A stretch of DNA of 22,253 nucleotides, from positions 983,335 to 1,005,587 of the forward strand of contig BFEA01000433.1 in assembly GCA_003427395.1 (NCBI GenBank), written 5' to 3'. Shown here one piece after another: positions 1 to 10,057 of the stretch. The position numbers were made by a program, and so were the translations under genes. The notes beneath the pieces are model-generated. The model worked only from the letters and a program-made list of their open reading frames with translations. It made no database searches and was not told the DNA's origin. Origin of the DNA: Chara braunii (lineage: Eukaryota; Streptophyta; Charophyceae; Charales; Characeae). Numbering within the stretch: the stretch's first letter is position 1; the number at the start of each line of letters is the position of its first letter.

Positions 1-408
1 CCCCACCCTCCCGCGGGCAATCCCTATTACACACCCCTCCACAGCAATTCTCTCCTCAGTGATCCATCGAAAGAGATGACCCCAGAGCATTGGTAGCTCC
101 CTGTCTCGCACCCCAGCCCCTCGACAGTCCCTTCGACGTAGCCACACCGATCCTTCCACCATAATATCCCCAGCCCGTTACAACGTTGTCTAGCACAACC
201 CAATCACGATCCCAGAACTAGAAGTTCACAGACCCACCCCCTACCAATTCTAACCACCTTCTCTTCCCCTCCTGTTGGCTATCTCCCTACTAACGTTTCA
301 GACCACAGTCAGACAAATTCAGACCGCATCCAGACTAGAAAAGCCAGCTCACGGAGTCCGATCAAGTGACACACCTCGCTAGCAAGGCCGTCACTAGGAG
401 AGACAGAA
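1..408 (+). other. Probable 5' leader of the LINE; no gene seen
   Basis: This C-rich stretch has no credible ORF and no recognisable RNA. It lies directly before the first ATG of the LINE ORF1 at 409, so it is probably the element's 5' untranslated region. The true 5' end and any target-site duplication are not visible and may lie outside the window. Confidence 0.4.
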
Positions 409-3185
409 ATGCAGAGCCCTGGGACCAATGGGACCCCAGGGTCCTTCAAGCAAACTCTCCAAGGGACGTCTGCAAATGGCCGCACGTCACAGCCAAATAG
501 AGGATCAGCAAAGATCATCGACAATAAAGCCTTGAAATTTATCATTGAAAAAACTAAAGTTCAAGGGGAAAGAGTGATCAAGAAGCAGCACAACACGGAA
601 CGGAATGCAGAAGAAACAATTATCTGGAAATATTCAAACGGCAAAGTGGCTGACCTTGATGAATTTCACGAGAAACACGCAGTTGTTTTCAACTTTGCTA
701 GAAATGGAGCGGACCTGATGCCAACAGAGAAAAGGAAGTGGATAACAGAAACAATCAGAAAATAAGATAAATTGAAATCTCCAACCGAGTCCTTCTCATT
801 GATGAACCTGGGCCACACAGCAGTAATCGTGATCTTCAATTCGGAAGAGCACGCAAGGATCGCAGCAGAAATGAAATCGAGAAACTGTAGTGGGTCAATT
901 TGCACGATAACACAGTGGAAGAAACAAACGAATGCAAGACCCAACCCATCCTTCTTAGTTTCATACAAACAGACCCTGTTAAAAGAACAATTTAGGGTCC
1001 AGTTTGATAGAATCCAGCCAGGATTCCATGGGCTGGTGGTAGATAGACTGGAAAGACAATACCCGGCAAACAAAATCATCAAATGGATATTACCAATGTC
1101 GGACTTCTTGCCCCCCCATGTGGGAACAATGACTGCAGTCTTGGAAGTTAAAGCCGACGCCCCGTCGGTCTTCCCTCCAATGTGGGAATTCCAAATCCAA
1201 GACAGGGTGCAGGAAATCACGGTCTCCACTAAAACGTCCCCTATCTGCTTCAGATGCAGAGAAAGGGGTCATGTGGGATCGGATCCCGCGTGCCCCAAGT
1301 ACCCAAAGAATCAGAAGGAGAAGAAGCTGCATCCCAACATGCTGGGCGAGGTAGAGGATGCTCCGGGGACATGGTACATAGTTGATCCCATGTATGATGG
1401 CTGGGTCTTCGACGACAACCTGGAGGAACCGGAGTGGGTGTGGCATTTCACAAATAAGGAACCAACAACGAAGAAACTCGACATCTTCCCTCCGGCAGAC
1501 AGCAGGTGGCAAAAGAAGGTCACAGGAAAAGAGAGGCAACCCAATGAAGATCATAGCAGTCCCGATCAATGACTCCCAGATCATTCTAGAGAAAAAGGCA
1601 AGAGAGAGCCTGATCTGGGACTTGGATCTGGTACGCGAACAGGTGGAAGAAGAATATAAAAAAAAAACAGAGATGTTCCAAACCAGAATCCAAAATCTCA
1701 TCATCATCAGGGAGGAAGAGAAGCAGCCCATAAACAAATAAAGGTCAAGAGAACTTTGGAAGAGGGAAGGAACAAAGAGGGAGGTGAACCTGACACTAAA
1801 AAGAGAAGAGGGATAGAGACTGATAACAGCGAAAGGCTACTATCCCCCCCTAAAGAGGACCAGCAAGTAGACCAAACTGAAGAAGACCAGGGGCGCAATG
1901 GAAAGTCTACTGAAACCACCGGAACTTTGCTCCCAACAGTGAGGAGGACGATCCAGCAAGGAGATCCCTCCAATGGCTGAGGGAGTACATCGAGAAGGCG
2001 AAGGCAGACTGAGAACACCTCTTTGACATCCGAGCAGCGTGCCTAAAGCACATGGAAAGAACGTAGAATCAAAAAAAGAACACAACTTTAGGCGTCAAGA
2101 CCTCCCCCAACCAGTTTGACCTCCTGGTCAAAGCAGAGGAGTTCTCTGAGTATGCAGCATTCAGATACGCTGAGAAGAAGAGGGCAAGGGAACAAGGAAT
2201 TAGGGACAAGGATGCACTGTGCGATGTGAGATCTAAAACATGGAAGACCTCCATGAACTCGAACAAGAAAGGGAACAGCAGAAGCCAGGCTGAAAAGGGA
2301 CCAGCAGAGAAATCAGCAAGAAGTGACGTTGAGCAGGAAATCGCGGTCGTGGAAGCCCAAACAGAGAAGCTCAAGAAATTGAACAGTGCCTATGAGTCGG
2401 AGTTCTTCACACTCAAACAGATTGCAGATGGCAAGGCCCCAAAGGTACTGGGACAAGCGCAATCTGCAAGGCTGACATTGATGGGAACAAGACCTCTACT
2501 GGCGGCTCGGTTCATTGAGGAGACGAGAGAATGGTAGGTCGCCATTGATGTGTCTTTTGCAATCCCTAGGATCGACGAAGGGCAGAACGTCGCATTGGTT
2601 CTCCAAGAGAAAATCACAACAGCCTACCCACTGGGGGTCTTTGAGATTGAAGCCACAACTCCTGAACAGGGGAACGAAACACTGAGAGAACCACAGGAGG
2701 ATCTACGTGAGCTCGACGACAAGATAGACCCCAGATCACCAAGGTCTTTCACCCCTCTCATCGCAAATATGCCCGAAGGCACCAAGTTAAGGAGCGGGAT
2801 GAGATGGAGGCCGTGGAACACGGTGACAGCCATCCCTTACGGCGTGTTGTTAGGGATCGGCGTACCCGCTGAACTGCCAGCCGCCGCCTTAGCTGAGCTG
2901 ATTAGCAAGGGGATTTTCAGGGGGGACGACGATTTGGAATCCAGATCCTACGCAATTGACATGGAAAGATACTACAAAGATGAATGCTCTGACAGAGAGA
3001 TGGAAGAGGAACAAGATGAGTGGGACATGGATAAGGAGGAACAAGAGGAGGGGACACCACCGGCAAAGGGTGGAAGCGACATCATAGGGGAATACAGGTT
3101 GGAGGACTCCCTGACGCACACTCAGTCGGAACCCCCGGATGGTGCGATTGAGTCAATGGAGACTGGGGTCTCCGGGGCCACTTAA
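409..3185 (+). pseudogene. LINE ORF1 (RNA-binding, zinc-knuckle protein), broken
   Basis: ORF1 proteins of L1 elements bind element RNA in a ribonucleoprotein. The first block (409-1572) reads in one frame with a single in-frame TAA at 763-765. It contains a DUF4283-like segment with an IVIFNSEEHA core followed by ITQW, then a zinc knuckle near 1246-1293 with spacing C-X2-C-X4-H-X6-C; the usual last spacing is X4. The frame shifts near 1530-1560 to a charged, probably coiled segment ending at 1741. A further fragment with a KKRR basic patch runs 1756-1980. From about 2070 to 3185 one frame is interrupted only by TAG at 2535-2537 and ends in a strongly Glu/Asp-rich tail. If continuous, the protein would be about 900 residues, long for an ORF1. 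The second half has no domain I recognise. At least three frame changes and several stops make it a pseudogene. Confidence 0.8.
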
Positions 3186-3225
3186 ATTGGATAGGCTCTT
3201 CCTCAACCATATGACAAAGTAGGGT

Positions 3226-6200
3226 ATGGACCTGTTGAGGAAGGAAGCCAATGAAAGGAGTACACAAGTGAACTGGAGAACACGAGGAATTGTAATTCAT
3301 AGTTGGAATGTGAACGGGCTGGGAAATATCATAACCAAGGAGGAGAAATTAAAGGACATAATCAAAGGCCTCAAAGACTACTCAAATAAACCAGCCGATA
3401 TCATACTCCTACAGGAGATGCATCTAACCAACTCAGAGGAGCATGAAAAATAAGCAAATTTTTCACAAGGAGGCTAGGAGTAAAGGATGAAGTGTGGGCA
3501 TCAGACAACACCTCAAGCACGAAAGGTATAGCAATCCTGATCCCGAACTCCTCAAGACTTTACACGAAGAATTCAAAATTGTCAACATTTATGCACCCAA
3601 TAACCCAACTAAGAGGACATAATTTATACAAACTGTTGGACAGCTCGTATTACCACTCACAACATGCATCATAGCAGGGGACTGGAACGCGACCCTTGAC
3701 CCAAACAACGATAGGAGCTCTCGGGCAGCAGCCTCCTAGGCCACCCATGAAGCGGCACCGGGGCTTAAACTTATGCTGCACCATAGTCTGGTAGACCCGT
3801 TCCGGACCCTACATCCCAGCAGGAAAGTTTTCTTATTAGTAAAGAAGAATCATGCACACCACACAGCCTTCTCCCGGATCGGTACCATTAAAGAGACCGA
3901 CATCTTGGCACTGACATCCTACTTAGGACTGGACCACAAACCAATCGAGTTAATCTTCAACTTTGACCAATATATCACCAAAGGATCTAGCTTTCACGAG
4001 TTGAACAACTCCCTGCTCCTAAGCAAAGCCTTCTTAGATGAAGTTCAAGAGTGCTGGCAGAACTCGAAACGCATGCTCTTAGAAGGACAAGACAGATGGA
4101 AATGGTTCCAAGACAACTACCTCTCACTATCACAATCGATAGCCCTTTTGTCCAGGAAATTGGCTAAGGATAGGAAGGCAAGGAAACAATCATTGGAAAT
4201 AGCGCTTAGGATTGCAGAATCTAATCTGATAAACCAACCCTCCTCAACCCTCTACTCAGCCACATTTGAACATGCAAGAGAAGAATTGGCTCTATGGAGA
4301 CAATGGGAATTGAAAGGCCTACAAATAAGAGCAAGAATGACAGAGTACGAACTAAATGAGTCAATGACCAAATATTTTTTTGCGAAAATAAAAACCAACC
4401 AAAGGTCGAATTCAATAGAAGGGCTCAAAGAGCTATCAGGGAATCAAATCACGAGGAAGGACAGTGATGGTATGCTAGAAATAGCTAGAGGGTTCTACAA
4501 AGAGCTATATGAGTCTAAGACAACCTCCACTCCACGAGCATCAGTAAGGGAAGCAATATCCAAAATGTTGCACTTGCTACGATTACAACGGAGCAGGCCA
4601 CTAACTTAGACAAACCAATCACCATAGATGAATTAAAAGTGGTTGTCCATTGCATGAACAACGATAAATCTCCGAGAATTGATGGATTAACCAAAGAATT
4701 ATGGGAACAAGCCTGGCCGTTGATGGGAACAGACCTTAGGACAGTTGGGAGAAAGGAGGAATGGGAGATCTGATAAGCAGCAGCGTGGTCACCCTTCTAT
4801 ACAAGAAGGGGGATTGGGAGGACATCAGGAACTACAGGTCAATCTCACTACTTATCATTCCCTACAAGATTTTGGCTAAAACACTGGCTCTAAGGATTAT
4901 GGATACCACAGACAAATGCTTCCACATAGACCAAGTTGGCTTCATCCCAGGGAGGTATATACTAGACAATGTCCTCACACTAAATGAAGCAGCAAGGAAA
5001 GTCAAGGAAAAGAGATTGAACACAACAATTTTATTCTTCAACTTCGAGAAGGCTTATGACCAAGTGAAATGGACCTTCCTCGACGAGAGCATGCAGAAAA
5101 TGGGAGTGGGACCCAACTTCAGAAAGTGGGTCGAAGTCCTTTACAATGATGCATCAAGATGTGTACAAGTCAATGGGCTGCTATCCGACCGATATCAGAT
5201 TTCACGGTCGGTGAGGCAAGGCGATCCCCTAGCCCCATCAATCTTCCTTTTCATAATGGAGGCCATAGCATCCTTGCGCAAAGACCCATCGATCCACAGG
5301 CTCCCAGAGCTTAACACCGGTTCACCCCACCATATCCAGTTTCTGACGGTGATAATGTTCGCAGATGATCTCACCGTTCTCATTAGGACATCAGATTCCT
5401 CAGTAAGAGCAATAGTCAGGGTGATGGAAGTGTTCAGATTAGCTTCAGAAATGAAGATAAAATGGAAGAAAACGGTGGTGGGTGGTTGTCAGATGAGTAG
5501 ATCCCCCTATGGCAGGCCCAAAAGCAGACATGACGTGGGAGAGTCCTGGGGAACCGACGAGATACCTGGGAATCATGGTTACCAAGGAGGGCCCATCCCC
5601 TCAAATGGCACAGAATCTGCTAACGAATCAAATAAATAGGATGGGAAGATGGGGCAACACTTTCACCTCACTGTTGGGAAGAGCCTTAACAATTAACACG
5701 CCCGTATTCTCGATGATGTGGTATATAGCCTCCATCAGGACTATACCTGATTCAACCACTAAGGAGTTAAACAGCAGAGCAAGGGCATACCTCTGGTCAG
5801 GGGACCCTAACAAAACAAAGTACATTCCTAAGATAGCTTGGCATTACATAACTAGAGGGCCGTCAAAGGGGGGTCTAGGGATAATCGATCCTAGACAAGA
5901 AACCAAAGCTCTACAAATCAAATGGGTAGTCAAACTGTTATCCCAACCCAGCCCCAGTTCAGACCTCAGATAACATGTCAGGTCTCTTTTGGGTAATGAA
6001 CAAGGATTGGACGCTGAAAACCGGAAGGAGACGACACCGAGCAACCTCGCAGCGAGATGAGACACAACCCCCCACCCCGTACTGGACAGCACTTATCTGG
6101 ATCTGGAGGGAGATAATGCCTAAGCAGGTTAAGAAACCCAAATCCGAAGAAGAGGTGCTGCGGCAGCCTCTGTTCGGGAATCAGAACATTAAAGATGCAG

Positions 6201-7487
6201 GCGACCAGCCATTGTCACTAGCAGGAGGCCAGAGATGGCTCTCCTGGATTAGAATGGGGTTTGGAAGGTAAGTCACATCTGGGACGAAGAGAAAAAAGAC
6301 TGGATAAATGAGAATCAGTTAAAAGCGCCACTAAAGGGATGTCACCACCAGGACGAGAATCTGTCAGCATTGGTCAACAGTATCCCTGATAGCTGGAAAG
6401 AACTCTTGAAAGAAAACTTCTCATGGAAAGCAGGGGAATGGGGAGTGCTGACACAGGAAATAGTACCCATGAAAGCGTATCAGTTCTTTCGCAGATCCCC
6501 TGGCCAAGCTCGTGTCGGAGTCTTCATCTCCTTCCCCATAGATAGATCTAACCCGAAGTCCTTCGCCATTCACAATACTGACCCACAAGAAGTAACTCTG
6601 AACTCCTACACGTTGAGAAAGGTGAAAGTATTGGGAAACTGGCCGAAGAATATATTCCACACAGACACAACAATCCAAGACCTTGAATTCGACCACATGA
6701 ATGGGCGTGGCTCCCAGCAGCTAGCAGATTCTGTAAGAATCCTACACAGTACACAGTGAAGATGGGATACGAAAAGTTTCTAAGAACCAAAGACCCCGAA
6801 CCAGTAATCATAGAACGATGGACCAAATTGCTCGGTCAGAGAATGGAACCAATTGTGGAACTCCCCTGGCGGAAGTACAAATCAATTCGCCCAGTAAAAA
6901 TAAGAAGTCTCTAATGGCTGATCACCTACAATGCCCTCCCAATGAATGCCTGGCTACATATGCGAAGGAAGAACAGCGATCTGAACAGCTCAGAAGAATG
7001 TTGGGTATGCTCAGACAACGAATAGGAAGATATAATACACTGCCTGATCACTTGTAAACTCGCTACTGACCTGTGGGCAAGAGCCTCAGTGCTTTGGGAC
7101 CACTTATTTCCCTCTCCCCTACCCGAACACCCAATCCAACTTCTCCTATGGACTAACACCCCATCTCTTGCCCCCAAATCGGAACGCGTCTGGTTCAGAA
7201 TTATCAAGAAGGTGACACTGTGGGCCATCTGGAAGGAGAGATGCAACAGGACAATTGACAAGACGACTAATCCGGCTGAACAAGTATGAGCGACTATGAA
7301 GCACTTCATGGAGACCGATATCCGGTGTCAATGGAAGAAGGTCAGACGCCAAGTTCAGCAAAATCCAGAGAAACAGCAAGAGTTGGTCGCCAACTTCAAC
7401 AAGGTATGGCTTGTCCAAAGGAGGATAGCTGAGATCCAGGATATACAAATAAGATGGAAAGACTGGCACAATGGCACAATTCGTTGA
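3226..7487 (+). pseudogene. LINE ORF2: endonuclease - reverse transcriptase - zf-RVT, broken
   Basis: ORF2 nicks target DNA and copies element RNA by target-primed reverse transcription. The endonuclease opens with HSWNVNGLG (3298-3324) and LLQEMHL, then in another frame shows IYAPNN (about 3587), GDWNATLD (about 3677) and LDHKP (about 3929), where SDH is usual. The RT has LLYKKGD, GFIPGR, FNFEKAYD (motif A, about 5037), RQGDPLAP (motif B) and FADD (motif C, 5358-5369). Downstream are RYLGIMV, AYLWSGD and GGLGI (5509-5973), a tail containing HIWDEE (about 6285), and a Cys/His cluster near 6996-7055 (C-X2-C ... HC ... C) as in zf-RVT, followed by a Trp-rich end. The first Met at 3226 is 41 bases after ORF1. 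Frame changes occur near 3454-3490, 3560-3580, 4575-4600, 4735-4760, 5490-5525, 5973, 6265 and 6740, with in-frame stops at 3620, 3737, 6912, 7023 and 7287. Motif A has Asn (5040-5042) in place of the catalytic Asp, so the RT would be dead even without the frame damage. Confidence 0.93.
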
Positions 7488-7742
7488 TCCCCCAGAGGAG
7501 GACAACTCCAGACCAGGAAGAGCAACAGGACTTCAGGGCAACATAAGTTCCGTTGAGCCTGATCAGACGGTGCTCTTTGGGGGGGGGNAATCAATTTTGT
7601 CTAGTCTGAATTCCAGCTGAATACCCAGGTACACGAGGAACCAGCTCCATTCTGAGCCTGGAAGAGCATCCAAGACACACGCACGGCAGACGGCAGCCGA
7701 TGGTTCGCGTGGAACAGATGGTAAAGGAGTAATTTTGTTTAA
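7488..7742 (+). other. LINE 3' untranslated region
   Basis: Non-coding sequence between the ORF2 stop and the TTTAGGG array. It holds a run of nine or more G followed by an unresolved base (N at 7588) and no poly(A) tail or clear polyadenylation signal. The assignment rests on position. Confidence 0.5.
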
Positions 7743-7777
7743 GGTTAGGGTTTAGGGTTTAGGGTTTAGGGTTTAGG
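7743..7777 (+). repeat. Interstitial plant-type telomere repeat (TTTAGGG)
   Basis: Three complete TTTAGGG units occupy 7751-7771, with partial units at both ends (from TTAGGG at 7745 to TTTAGG at 7777), about 4.7 units. The G-rich strand is the + strand. A stray single unit occurs about 80 bases downstream (near 7850). TTTAGGG is the usual telomere unit of plants and many green algae, which supports the lineage assignment. Its place just after the LINE 3' region may be meaningful. Confidence 0.95.
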
Positions 7778-7975
7778 CTGGAGGATTTGGACAGAAACAA
7801 GGCTAGCAGGGGTGAGAATGTTAGAGATCTCACAAGGCTCATATGCGGGATTTAGGGTGTACATAGAATTTGGAAGCAGTTGCAGCTGCTTAGACCTCTC
7901 TTGCTATTCATGTTTTATCTGACAGGCTCTTATAGTAGTCCTGAGAGGAAAGGTGGAAGCAGGGCAAGCTGACAG
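7778..7975. other. No feature recognised
   Basis: Unassigned sequence between the telomere-type repeat and the end of the possible minus-strand exon. It has no long ORF, repeat or RNA that I can support. Confidence 0.5.
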
Positions 7976-8143
7976 TCAATCCTCCACGATGTTGGAGTAA
8001 TCAATGCTGATCAAGGTTCCTTCGGCCAGACGGAAGGAAGCGTGAGGGTGTTCTACGATGTAATTATTTTTTCTGACTTGCCGGTGGAATAGGAACCGGA
8101 CTGATGCTCCCCAGAATGGAAATGGAGCCAGGGCCATAAGGAC
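7976..8143 (-). CDS. Possible terminal exon, unknown protein
   Basis: Read on the minus strand from 8143, about 55 codons run to a TGA at 7976-7978. The peptide contains APFPFWGASVRFLFHRQ and ends in ISIDYSNIVED. Its mixed composition looks protein-like, unlike the low-complexity ORFs elsewhere in the window, but I do not recognise the family. It is preceded by a T-rich tract and AAACAG|GTCC, a good plant-style 3' splice site at 8144-8145. The long open frame that continues upstream into the T-rich tract (to 8194) gives a Phe-rich leader that is more likely intron. It could equally be a gene fragment carried in by a transposon, or chance. Confidence 0.28.
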   Translation of the reverse strand, partial: VLMALAPFPFWGASVRFLFHRQVRKNNYIVEHPHASFRLAEGTLISIDYSNIVED

Positions 8144-8246
8144 CTGTTTCTTTATAAAATAAAAAAAATAAAATAAAAATAAAAAACTGAACAAAACTGA
8201 GCAGAACGAACAAAGAACTCACACATCTGTCTGGGAACTCACTCAC
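8144..8246 (-). other. Possible 103-nt intron
   Basis: On the minus strand the segment begins GTGAGTGAGT after CTAG and ends AAACAG. The interior is strongly T-rich (the + strand shows A-rich tracts around 8155-8187). Size, composition and both junctions suit a plant intron. The frames that look coding on the two sides do not join in phase, so either the gene is broken or the call is wrong. Confidence 0.3.
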
Positions 8247-8354
8247 CTAGGGACGTTGCGATGACCCAGACCCTCTCGGCCACCCATAGGTCTTCAAAAG
8301 GGCCTAGGACGCCAACGGCACCAGGCCCAGTGTGGGAAGTCCCAGCATGCTACA
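8247..8354 (-). CDS. Possible upstream exon, unknown protein
   Basis: The minus strand between a TAG at about 8352-8354 and the GTGAGT donor at 8246 is open in one frame for about 35 codons. It includes the protein-like run GPFEDLWVAERVWVIATSL directly before the donor. No family is recognised and no acceptor was identified at its 5' side. Splicing it to the downstream exon shifts the downstream frame to one that stops at 8064. Support is weak and rests on composition and the donor. Confidence 0.2.
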
Positions 8355-9868
8355 CCCTCTCGTCCGTAAACCACCCCCCTTGGCGAGAGATATCTGGGGG
8401 ACTGCTTTGGGGAGGCAGTTTCAGTTCCCAACAGAGGGCTGAAGCCGGAGTGACGATGGCCAGAGTCGGGGCAAGGTGGCACAACCCTATAACCCAGCCT
8501 ATTGAGGGTGTGAGGCCTGGTAGAGAGATCCGGTTTTCCTGACAAGGCTGCGCGATGGAGATCTTCATTGGGGTTGGGTGGGTATTCACCTAGAAGAGCT
8601 GGTGATCACTGGCGTTTTGTTTCAATAGCTCACAGAGTAGCTTGAGATACTCTGGAAAAGTTGTTCTGCATTCTCAGTGTTGTTACGGAAATATTCAATT
8701 ACACTTTACTCTAGTACGATTGGTAGCAGTTCAAGATTCTTTCTGAAGTTCTCTGATTTTCTTTAAGTTATTTTTTGTTTGCTTGTTTGTTTTGCAATAA
8801 CTCAGCTCAAATATGCACAAGCTGTGGGCTGTGGGTCGTCACTTTTGGTCAAAGGCCCGAAGCGGGGGTCAACGGTCACGCCCAAGTCATGAAAACGCCT
8901 GCCCAAAGGCCTACTGCTGTGGGGTACCGAAGGCAAGGCCAGAACTGGCCTTCAGATGCCCAACGGGAGACAGTTGACCTTGGGAAAGTCAACAGTCTAC
9001 CTCAGGCCCACAAGTCAAAGTCAACATGAATCTAGCCTCGGCCGTAGATCAGACACACACCTTTGGTTGTCTGCAGGTATCCGGAAGGAATCAAGACCAA
9101 GTGGAAATCTGCAACTGTACGAGATCCAGGCCATTGGCTAACAGACGATATGGGCCATCGTAACCCAAGAGACCAAAAGCTGGTCAACATGAGTCAACAC
9201 TATAAGGTTGACCCAGCCCTGCTGGACGACATTCAGTTTTGCACTTGCTGCTTGATGCTGGCTGGACGCTGGCACTACACTGGCTCTATGCTGATGCGAC
9301 GCTGGTGCAACGACGCAGGACTGCCAGAGCTTTATGCTGGCGCCGTTCTCTGACGACGGCGCCAGCTGCCCACTTGATTACGCTGACGGGGCTCTTGCCA
9401 CACTGATTATGACATTGATGTAGTACGGGCGAGGAGGAGGAGGATCACGGCTGTGAGAGTGGCTGAGTGACAATGGGAAGGTTACCTGATTGTGACCGTG
9501 TCGACATTGCGCATTGCTGTACATCTTCAGAAGGAGTCTGCGCCATCCTCTCAGGCTGTTGCTGACGTGACTGGGGAATGGGTGCCGTGCTGGAATCTGC
9601 TTACTGTCAGAGCTTGTCAGGGGAGACTGTTTGCTGACGTGGCGAGTAGGGAGGTGCCCGAAGATGAAGTGGGTTGCGAGGGAGCTCTGTCTACAATGAT
9701 GATGGATACTCTCTCTTCCACCCTCTAAGTCTCATCTCTCTCTCCTCAGCTTCTTCTCTGTTACGAGACATTGAGATACTTTGATGACAAGTATGGTTTC
9801 ATGTACGATTTTGGAGATATTGATTCTGCACTGAGACATTCTGTATCTCGACATTGACGAGCTTTCCA
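8355..9868. other. No gene recognised; contains a GTCAAC-rich segment and a GC hairpin
   Basis: Short ORFs occur on both strands but none shows a motif or long open frame. Between about 8845 and 9215 the hexamers GTCAAC and GTTGAC or close variants (GGTCAA, GTCAAAG) recur many times. An 11-bp perfect hairpin lies at 9336-9366. Another short repeat is GAGGAGGAGGAGG near 9430. Confidence 0.5.
9336..9366. repeat. Perfect 11-bp inverted repeat (hairpin)
   Basis: GCTGGCGCCGT (9336-9346) is exactly complementary to ACGGCGCCAGC (9356-9366), with a 9-nt loop. It is GC-rich in a moderate-GC context. No U tract follows and no gene is adjacent, so a bacterial-type terminator role does not apply. Confidence 0.7.

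Positions 9869-9903
<35 letters not shown>
9869..9903. repeat. (CA)n microsatellite
   Basis: An uninterrupted CA dinucleotide run of about 17 units. It sits at the downstream end of the minus-strand SINE and could be that SINE's simple-repeat tail. Confidence 0.95.
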
Positions 9904-9906
<3 letters not shown>

Positions 9907-10057
9907 GATGGCCAAAGACCCTACCCATACCATCAGCGGGGAGCAAGCTGACTATCTCAGTTGGTTGGCACTAAGCGTGCCCAGGGGGTCAGTGGTGAAC
10001 CCACGACCTCCTCAATACCACTTGTGTGCCTAACCAACTGAGCTAGGCCACCAGCCG
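9904..10057 (-). mobile_element. tRNA-derived SINE, truncated copy
   Basis: Read on the minus strand, the head begins with GGCCTAGCTCAGTTGGTTAG, a tRNA-like box A/D-arm region. It is followed by CACACAAGTGG and a degenerate box B (TGGGTTCACCAC). The same head and at least 60 bases of body (TGGGCA-GCTT-GTGCC, then GAGATAG) recur in the longer copy at 21683, so this is a family and not a chance tRNA match. It interrupts the Ty3/gypsy reverse transcriptase at 10057. Target-site duplications were not identified. On the + strand, CTATCTCAGTTGGTT near 9953-9967 makes a partial inverted repeat with the head. Confidence 0.72.

Larger units (their letters stand above)
1..7742 (+). mobile_element. L1-type LINE, near full length, degenerate
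   Basis: A non-LTR retrotransposon of plant L1 architecture: a leader, ORF1 with a nucleic-acid-binding domain and zinc knuckle (409-3185), ORF2 with apurinic-type endonuclease, reverse transcriptase and a Cys/His C-terminus (3226-7487), and about 255 bases of 3' sequence. Both ORFs carry many frameshifts and in-frame stops, so this copy cannot make its own proteins. No poly(A) tail is seen; the 3' sequence runs into a TTTAGGG array at 7743. The left boundary is uncertain and the right boundary is placed at that array by inference. The identity as a LINE is secure from the domain order and catalytic motifs. Confidence 0.9.

Noticed and set aside
666-1737. Minus-strand open frames of 187 and 215 codons
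   Set aside because: They are antisense to the LINE ORF1, whose zinc knuckle and DUF4283-like pattern are on the + strand.
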